This document shows, in pieces, positions 57,005 through 64,000 of a DNA stretch of 64,000 nucleotides. The notes under the pieces are model-generated. The model saw nothing but the letters and a program-made list of their open reading frames with translations, was not told where the DNA came from and searched no databases. The position numbers and the translations under genes were made by a program. This DNA is from Chlorokybus atmophyticus (taxonomy: Eukaryota; Streptophyta; Chlorokybophyceae; Chlorokybales; Chlorokybaceae), in NCBI GenBank assembly GCA_009103225.1, contig RHPI01002699.1, forward strand, positions 100,578-164,577, given 5' to 3'. Position 1 is the stretch's first letter. Each line of letters starts with the position of its first letter.

Positions 57005-58959
57005 ATTTACCTGTCATTGGCATCGTCTGTTTTGGTTTCAATGCTGTCCGCTTGCGCATTGATGGACACGGTGGGTCCAGCCAGGGACAACTTGAACGAG
57101 TGATGGCACGGTTTGCGGACACTTGTTGGTGGAGCACGCTGCTGATCACACGCATCGATCGGGCGCCGGTGTTGACTCTCAACTGAAGGAGGTTGTCGTT
57201 CGCTTTGGTGCAGCGGCCTGGTGTAGCGGCCGTAAGCAAACCACGCCATGATGTCACCGGCCCTGCAGAGGGATACGAGGGAAGATTATACACGACACGA
57301 CACGACATGCACGCACAGTTGAACACATTGCACATCAACTTCCATATTTCAACCTACTACTCACACTCGCGTGCTCACTGACACAATCAACACGGACATC
57401 TAGGCCCTGCCCCACACACACGTACACGCAAGACGCACTCACACAGTCACGATCTCACGCAATGCCACTATGTCTTGTCATGTTGGGCTCGCATGCAAGG
57501 GGTAGAGCATCACGCTTGCAGCGCGACGCATGCACAGGCGGTCACCAATCGATGATGAGTGGTCTGCGTGCGCAGGTCTCGCGCAGGAACGGGCCGGCCG
57601 GGCGTTTTGAGGAGCAGCAGCAAGACCCACATGAGGGAAGGTGATCACGGACATCATGAGCAGAGCCAGAAAGAAGGCGGCGATGGTGTAGCCCCATGCA
57701 CCCGTCCACGAGTGTGTGAGAGGAGGTGTACAAAGCAACATACATACACCAACAGATGCATGTTCCCACTCGCACCAACACACCCATGCATGCACACAAA
57801 CGCATGTCCACGCACGTCCACGCACGCGCGCATAGGCGCGCGTGCGTGCCTGCTTGCACAAGTACAACACCCTGAAACCACACATACACATATGCAATAG
57901 CACGGCAAATACTAGCAGTGCTAGGTGTGATAAGTTCATACAGCAGTCATTCAAAGCTACAAGGTGTGTGACCTACCGCCCAGTAGTGCTCATCGCTGTA
58001 GTCGAAACCCCCCGCGGTACTCCCGCAGAGACTCTCAGGGACACATGAACATGTACGACACCGACAACACACACTTACAATTCCACACTCTAGCATGATT
58101 AGTGCAAAGCCACACACAGTGTACCTGCGTGTGATGGGGAAGAAGGATTGATTTGGCAGCTGGGCGAGATGAGAGGTCGTTGTGTGTGGTTGAGTGTGGC
58201 TTGCATACCATAACAATATGACCCCTCCAACAGTCATCTGGCTGGTTGGAATCAACCGACATAAACTTGACAAACAGTACACGCACACCCACGCATATGT
58301 GTGTGTGTATGTACAGAATAGTGTGTGCACATGTGCTCGCAGATGTGTGTGCGTGTAGGCAAGCGCATGTGAGCGTGCGTGCGCACGCGTGCAGCACAAG
58401 CCAGCACCAGACATGCATAGACAGCATGTTGGTAGCTGGCAACTACTACTACAAAGCGCATGATATAAGTAGGGTGAAGCAACACTTACAAACTCACATA
58501 CCTGCAATGCAACGGAGCCGCTCTGGCCGGCATCCACAATGGTGCGAACACTCGACTCCTTGCTGCAACCCACAAAACATCATTTAGTTGGAAACAAGCA
58601 CATCTTACGTCCTACAAACTCAGACCGATGAGAACCATATTGTTGTTCTTTTCTTGCCGACCGGTTGCCAAGCACGCGCTGATTACAGCAATTCTTGTCC
58701 GCACAACAACTGCCCCATGCGCATGTACTAACTTGTAGCCAACATTCCAACAATGCGGAGGTGACGAGCATGATGTGTGATGGCTGCAACAAACCTTGTG
58801 CAAAGTAAACCAACAGCCCATCGTGTGAGCAGAGCCTAGATGGTGAGGATGAAGATGGTATCCTCCAAGTTGCTATTTGCAAGAAGAGTGTGTTGAAAGT
58901 CGTCAATACAGCGATCGTAACATCGTGTGCAACTTGAATACACCCAAAGAAGTACTTGC

Positions 58960-59090
58960 ATGGTCATGACAAGGTGGCCACTGTTTTGTATGTATTGGCC
59001 AAGCGGACGGTCACATGTGCAAGTAGATTGGACGGATGCTCCTTGGGGTGTAGGGTGGGATGCGAATGGCTTGCGGAGGCATGTTGCTAA
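58960..59090 (+). pseudogene. fragment resembling the 5' exon region of MurF
   Basis: GACGGATGCTCCT..GTAGG.TGGGATGC.AATGGC.TGCGGAGGCA matches 35490-35560 of MurF closely, and weaker similarity continues upstream to about 35430. Translated, both give WTDAP-GVGWDA-GL. No other MurF exon is found here, so this is a partial duplicate. Confidence 0.55.
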
Positions 59091-59638
59091 ATGTTTGTTT
59101 ACTCACAGGCAGATGTTATGGTGGTATCAGAGGTTGGATTGCATGCAATGGTTGTTCATGCCCCATGCGGCTGCTCATCAGCACATGCTACATGCTTATT
59201 AGTTAGTGTGACTTAATATGTACAGTACTTAACAGACTGTCGAATAACAGTACGTACGTGTGCATGTAAATAAGCATTGCGGCTTATACATATATAGATA
59301 TGTATATGTACATGGTCACCATGGCAACGATTGCCACCACCGTGTATACATATGCATGGCTTGATTTGTTGGTATGCAGCGCTGCGCATGCATGCATGCA
59401 CCTGTGATGTGGGTGTGACACGACATTTTGCATTGCTGTATGTGCATATTACTGCATACACATTCCAACAGTGAAACAAACACGTGCACACAATACTGCG
59501 CCCGTTGTTTTGAGCGCTACGCTTTGCTTGTTCTTGTGTGCGGGTAGATAATCATGGTCGATGATCACATGGTATGGTTAAAGCCAACATGACCAAAGTT
59601 TATGGCATGAGAGCTGAGGTGAAATGCATTAGTAACAT
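59091..59638. other. unassigned spacer
   Basis: TATATA- and ATGCATGC-rich sequence with no gene recognised. Lies between the MurF-like fragment and the truncated transposon copy. Confidence 0.45.
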
Positions 59639-61049
59639 GTGACGTGCGGCGCTGCCATCACACAGTGTTGTATCTTTAGCGCAAGTAGGTGTAGTGATTC
59701 CCACTATGCACCCATGGCTTGCTGCAAGCCCTGACCGTGTAGTGTTCGGCAATGATAGCGTTGGGTTAATGAAAGTAAAATGCACAACAACATTGGCTGG
59801 ACCATTATGGGAGAGAACGCTGCTAGCGTATGTATACGACCTGGTTATAGGCCAACTGGCATTAATGGGACTGGCATGGTGTGATGTGCTGCTTTGGTCG
59901 CCGCAGTGATATGCGATTATGCGCGTGCACTTTGGCAGACGAGAGGCTTCATACTAGCGATATGGTTTGTTGCCCACGCTACGCCATTGTTACTTCTCTC
60001 TTCACCTCGCGGCTTACGACAGCACCTGCCAATGCGACAGCTCATAATCAAACATGTGAAGGCCCAGAGTATAGCGTTTTCAAGCGATGCAAGAGGCAGG
60101 GCGCCTTCATGATAATGCACGTTCTTGTTGCCGTATGCAACGCATGAAGAAGGACAATGCAAGTGCTGACAGTTGCAATGTTTGCACTAACAGGCACACT
60201 ACCCAGCTTGGATGAAGCGTACCGCGTAGCTCTAAGCAAGGGAGAATCGTTTAAAGCATCCTTCCGTCACTAAGTACATGGTTGCATGGGACCATGTTAA
60301 CCTGGCCAAGCGTCAACAAGCTAGCTATCGTTAAGTTCAAGCCCTGCATCCTGCCTTCTACGGTATAACTTGGAATGCTAAACAATGTGCAGCCGTTAAT
60401 GATGGGATGCTTTGTCGGCAGGTCCATTGCAGCGGCCGACACCGCCTGGGCAATTAGTCTTAGTGATTTGCGGTGCATACTACGGAATCGCAGGTGTTGT
60501 GAAGTCCATCACCGGAGAGCAGTGCATGCTGATCAACGCCACTGCCCCCCACAAGCGCATCGGTGTACCTAAACACAGTTTGCACTTAATCACGTCTGAT
60601 TTGCAAGGTGCGCAATACGCACGAGCGTGCACATGCACTGATACGCATTGTCATCTGGTTGCGTATGCCATCAAATGCATGCATCTACAGGTTCTCCACA
60701 ACAAGCATGGCGCCTGTCATGCGAGGATGTACCTGCTTGGTTGCGCACCTACCAATGGGAAAACCACATGGACCTGGTGGTGACGCGCACTTGCAATGTG
60801 CAACAGGATCAACACACCACCGATGACATGACAAGCGCCCCTGCAGCCAAGGCACCCAGAGGAGTGAAGCAGCGCTTGCTGCAAATTACAACATTAACGT
60901 GTGCGCGATGTGGCGTGGAGAAGTCCTCATTGCAACCTAGCATCAAGCAGCCGAAAGCTACAAGGAAATGCGGGTGCAGGTTTGGTATGACAATTTGCAT
61001 ATACAAAGATGCACCTCACGAGGCGATAATTCGCATCAACCACCAGCAC

Positions 61050-61740
61050 TGTCACAGCCCACTCGACCACAAAAGACTTGGTGCTTTTATGGTCGATTCG
61101 TGGTAATCAAGTGTACCTTCCCGTTACATTGCCCCCCACTTAAGAACGCTGACGTCCTCGGCAGTTGCCCATTCAGCTGGGGAACTATCCCAGGGGTTTA
61201 TTAGGGTCGGTCACCGGCCCCACAGCCAAGGACCGGCCAAATTAGGCCCATACCGGTCAACGCGCGCATAGCGCACCGCTGCCGGCCCCACAGGTCGCAT
61301 CGCGACAGGCAGGTAGCGTCCTGCCGCGCCGATTGAACGTCGGCCCGACTGCCATTAGGCAAGTCGCGATACATCAATGATGGATCACCGGCCCCACAGC
61401 CAAGGACCGGCCAGATTAGGCCCATACCGGTCAACGCGCGCATAGCGCACCGCTGCCGGCCCCACAGGTCGCATCGCGACAGGCAGGTAGCGTCCTGCCG
61501 CGCCGATTGAAACGTCGGCCCGACTGCCATTAGGCAAGTCGCGATACATCAATGATGGCACTTATAAAGTGACCATTTAAGATGTTAATGGATCAAGAAA
61601 CAACGACCACGATTCGTGTGCAAGGCAGGAATCGAACTCGGGTCTCAAGCTCCGATGACCAATGTCACAGCCCACTCGACCACAAAAGACTTGGCACTTT
61701 TAGTTCGATTTGTGGTAAGTGAATGTATCTTCCGGTTACA
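61050..61740 (-). mobile_element. TRIM: miniature LTR retrotransposon with 5-bp target duplication
   Basis: Direct terminal repeats of 79 and 78 bp (61050-61128 and 61663-61740), each TG...CA bounded, about 83% alike. The host sequence AGCAC is duplicated at 61045-61049 and 61741-61745, and removing the element restores the reading of the other transposon copy. Read on the minus strand, the repeat at 61663-61740 is followed at once by TTGGTCATCGGAGCTTGAG, a primer-binding-like site complementary to a tRNA 3' end with CCA. The repeat at 61050-61128 is preceded by the polypurine tract AGTGGGGGGCAA. No coding capacity. The interior is mostly a 2 x 174 bp tandem repeat. Confidence 0.85.
61211..61558. 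repeat. two tandem 174-bp units inside the TRIM
   Basis: Each unit begins TCACCGGCCCCACAGCCAAG and ends TACATCAATGATGG. The two differ by very few substitutions and one extra base, so the duplication is recent. Strongly GC-rich (ACCGGCC motifs). Confidence 0.9.
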
Positions 61741-61865
61741 AGCACACCAAACACGAGCCAGGTTGGTATCACTAACCATAGCCAAGGCACAACATGGCGT
61801 GTTCACTTCATTGTGTGTGTAGGCTCCTTGGAAGATCGCAAGCTATTATGGCCAGATCCGGAGCT

Positions 61866-62469
61866 CCGATACGAAAGACTGCCTAATTGTTTACGAGAAC
61901 CCAAAACTTTGGCCCCTTGGAAGGGTCATGAGTTTGATGATTTGGTTGACAGGTGCCTTGAGACAGCCCGCAACAAAGGCTTGAACAAGCGGGGTAAGGA
62001 AGCCGAAGAGGCTAACCCGCATCACAAGAAGGCCAAGGCCGATTTTGTGAGAAACAAGCCCACTTTCGCGAAAGCGAAACCCAAGAAGGGAGGGCCTCCG
62101 GCAAAGTCAGCCAGCAAGGCGGGGTATGTTAACCTCACCATTTTTGGAGCTGAGAGATTGGCGCTGATGAAGGAAGGGAAGTGCCTCCTCTGCAAGGAAA
62201 AGGGGCATTTGATTAAGAACTGCCCTCAGCGCGCCTCCGGCCCCAAATATGATTTATGGGTAGCTGAGCCAGTGAGTAGCACCATAGCTTTTACTTTTGT
62301 AAACGGACTTAAGTCAAAATGGTGTAATAAATTGCCTTTTGAATGTGAAGTCTGTTTGGGAAATGCAATGTACCAACTGCCAAGTGTGATAAATTTAGAA
62401 CCACATATGCAAAGTGTTCTAATTCATGGGGCTACTTTAAAGCTTAAAGATTCAATACAAGTGTATTGA
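61866..62469 (+). pseudogene. gag C-terminal region with CCHC zinc knuckle
   Basis: Frame with a basic stretch (HHKKAKADF, KAKPKKGG) and a zinc knuckle CLLCKEKGHLIKNC (C-x2-C-x4-H-x4-C), the nucleocapsid signature. Ends at 62469. The N-terminal capsid part is missing. Confidence 0.8.
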
Positions 62470-62637
62470 GATCATAAAATAAAGAACCCCGGAGTAAAGG
62501 CAGCTGTGTTAACTCCGACATACAAAGGCAATTAGTTCCTTAAACCAAGCGGTTTCACCAAAGCTGGTACTCTAAGTAAAGAAGATTCCTTCCATGGGAA
62601 GTCGCTGGTTATATGGACAGATGAGCTCAGCTATTGA

Positions 62638-63084
62638 GTGAATGAAGAAATGGTAAGTACCTTGGAAGGTACAGCGCTAGGTCGCGAAATAGGAGTCTTA
62701 ATTAACTCAGGATCAACCAAGAATTTAATCGATCGCCGCTTAGTCCGAAGTATAAAGGTAGAAACCACTTCGGCCTTGTATGCGGACATAAGCAGTGTTA
62801 AATTACCGAATTTGGGCCAAGTTGATATGAAAGTCCAAATAGACGATTATACCGAAATGATGGTATGCCAAGTTATCAAGATGCAAATACAGAATTTGCA
62901 ATGGGTACTTCGTACCGATTGGTTATGTCAAACCAAATCGATAATGGATTTTGAGAAAAGAATATGTTGGGTGAAAAAGGGTGAACATATATTCACTCTA
63001 CCCTTTTCTCAGAAAATAAGAACTCCGAAGATGAGGATTCAAGATTACTTAGTAGCGCAATGTAACCTAGCGCGAGTTACTTAG
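62638..63084 (+). pseudogene. retropepsin-like aspartic protease, catalytic Asp altered
   Basis: The frame contains IGVLINSGSTKNLIDRRLV, the retropepsin active-site loop, with Asn where the catalytic Asp (D-S/T-G) should be, followed by an NLQWVLRTDWL segment corresponding to the usual hydrophobic-G-x-D-W-L block. Separated from gag by stops. Confidence 0.75.
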
Positions 63085-63143
63085 TAATTGCAATGGTGAG
63101 TTATTAATAAGAATCATCCTCGGAATTAGAAGGGGAGGTACTG

Positions 63144-64000
63144 TTGCATGCTTTACCTCCGGTGGTACAAAAGAATAGAGACCTTTTCATAGACACACCT
63201 CCCACGTTACCGTCGGAACGAGAGATTTGGCATACCATCCCATTAAAGCATGAGACGCCTCCCCCGACGCGACCACTCTATAGGTTAAGTCCTATAGAAT
63301 TCGCGGAGATGGAAAAGAACCTGAGTGGGTTATTGAAAAAAAAATGAATAGAGCCAAGTATTTCACCGTATGCGGCACCTATTCTCTTTGTTCGAAAGCC
63401 ACATGGTCGAGGGCTACGCATGTGCGTAGACTGTCGTTCGTTAAACACGAAGATGATACAAAACAAGTACCCTATTCCCCGAATTGACAACATGTTTAAT
63501 CAATTGAGAAAGGCGAACGTTTTTAGTGCCCTTGATTTAACAGCGGGGTATCATCAGATTCGGATAACACCGGAGGATGTCCCCAAAACCGGTTTCAAAA
63601 CACCAAAAGGGCACTATCAGTATAAGGTTTTGCCTTTCGGCTTAACAAATGCCCCCGTTACATTCCAAGCGGTTATGAACCGCATACTAGCACCATTTAT
63701 TAACAAGTTTGTGCTAGTATATCTAGATGATATATTGGTCTATAGCGTTAATGAAGAAGAACATGAGTATCACCTACAGTTGGTGTTTGAAACCTTGAGA
63801 AGGCACAAATTGTTTGCGTGCCTTGAGAAGTGCCAATTCTTTAAGAAAGAGGTCCTGTACTTAGAACACATTATCGGCAATGGTTCAGTAAAAGCTGACC
63901 CCGCGAAAGTCGCGATGGTTCGTAATTGGTCAAGACCAAGCAACGCGACTCAGTTGAGGCGTTTCTTGGGACTTACGGGCTTCTTTCGTCGATATATGGT
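63144..64000 (+). pseudogene. reverse transcriptase (Ty3/gypsy), interrupted and incomplete
   Basis: Begins LPSEREIWHTIPLKHETPPP, then RPLYRLSPIEFAEMEKNL, an in-frame TGA at 63345-63347 after an A-run, then SPYAAPILFVRKPHG, MCVDCRSLNTKM, FSALDLTAGYHQIRI, VLPFGLTNAPVTFQAVMNRI, the catalytic VYLDDILVYS and RRFLGLTGFFRRY. All classic gypsy RT blocks are in order. The sequence stops at the window edge. Confidence 0.9.

Larger units (their letters stand above)
56340..58700 (-). pseudogene. unrecognised multi-pass membrane protein, copy C
   Basis: Counterpart of the 45.8-48.9 kb gene, readable in pieces on the minus strand: NNNMVLIG (about 58640), ESSVRTIVDAGQSGSVALQ (about 58510-58565), a shrunken third exon at about 58125-58160 that lacks the helix of copy B, WTGAWGYTIAAFFLALLMMS (about 57690), AGDIMAWFAYGRYTRPLHQ (about 57220), and the 3' part NVVIPELPRSQYAKYSTKPL with GHSHGSKLPPGTYVG (56350-56475). 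Lesions relative to copy B: the exon 1 donor GTGTGAG is now CTGAG, the CACAG acceptor of exon 4 is CACTCG, an internal deletion and frameshift lie after the exon 4 helix, there is a frameshift in the AGD exon, and a GA microsatellite stands where the last helix should be. Confidence 0.7.
59639..61868 (+). mobile_element. truncated second copy of the YqaJ/MULE transposon
   Basis: Begins abruptly at GTGACGTGCGGCGCTGCC, equal to about 49632 of the first copy, and follows it closely to 61049 (equal to about 51042); after an insertion it resumes at 61741 and stops at about 61868 (equal to about 51162). No terminal inverted repeat is seen on either side. The YqaJ-like part (59694-59909) keeps HPWLAASPDRVVFGND but has K-V-K at the catalytic strand and a stop after SPQ. 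Many substitutions, small indels and lost frames. Confidence 0.85.
61866..64000 (+). mobile_element. Ty3/gypsy-type LTR retrotransposon, decayed, 5'-truncated and cut by the window end
   Basis: Gag, protease and reverse transcriptase sequences in the order of Ty3/gypsy elements, AT-richer than the neighbouring DNA. The left junction with the DNA transposon shows no LTR, so the element starts within gag. No RNase H or integrase is reached before the window ends. Confidence 0.85.

Noticed and set aside
61211-61558. CRISPR-like or satellite array
   Set aside because: Only two 174-bp units with no spacers, inside a TRIM element.
61618-61690. functional tRNA gene
   Set aside because: A- and B-box-like sequences are present, but no full cloverleaf could be drawn; better explained as primer site and captured tRNA sequence.

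Overview
This is eukaryotic nuclear DNA from an intron-rich, sexually competent organism. Eight multi-exon genes can be rebuilt with reading phase closing across essentially every splice junction (about 90 introns in roughly 13 kb of coding sequence). Introns are nearly all GT-AG, two are GC-AG, and the standard genetic code fits. Two genes point to a plastid-bearing host. One is an intron-bearing MurF, a peptidoglycan enzyme whose N-terminal part reads like plant and algal forms. The other is a plant-type MTA/SAH nucleosidase. A green alga keeping a peptidoglycan plastid wall is my first guess. A glaucophyte or Paulinella-like cell is also possible. The sequence alone does not decide this.

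Layout. 1-3.49 kb: AT-rich, no gene recognised. 3.49-9.52 kb (+): P4-ATPase lipid flippase, 21 exons. 10.64-11.53 kb (-): small proline-rich membrane protein, then 12.38-14.08 kb (-): MND1 (meiotic recombination), which is head-to-head with adenylate kinase at 14.74-16.69 kb (+). 17.8-18.15 kb (-): a doubtful membrane ORF. 18.97-20.90 kb (+): MTA/SAH nucleosidase, tail-to-tail with PDS5 (cohesin regulator, 29 exons, 1433 aa) at 21.56-30.13 kb (-). 31.95-34.74 kb (-): a PPR-like helical-repeat protein, head-to-head with MurF at about 35.4-38.32 kb (+).

From about 39.9 kb the window becomes a duplication and transposon field. A convergent pair, an intact PA-domain membrane protein (+) and an unrecognised multi-pass membrane gene (-), occurs three times (39.9-43.0, 43.7-48.9 and 54.4-58.7 kb). 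All three PA genes are open with identical splice sites. All three partners are broken or partial. Between the second and third units sits a ~5.4 kb DNA transposon (48.87-54.34 kb) with terminal inverted repeats of over 200 bp. It carries YqaJ-type nuclease, MULE-type transposase and SWIM zinc-finger sequence, all decayed. A truncated second copy (59.64-61.87 kb) is split by a 691-bp miniature LTR element (TRIM) with 5-bp target duplications, and then abuts a decayed Ty3/gypsy retrotransposon that runs off the end of the window.

Together the single-copy genes describe a cell with meiosis (MND1), regulated cohesion (PDS5), P4 flippase activity, nucleotide and methylthioadenosine recycling, and peptidoglycan precursor synthesis. 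A separate pattern is a set of perfect hairpins in introns and spacers, several sharing one arm. One of them is absent from its paralogous segment, suggesting template-switch mutagenesis.
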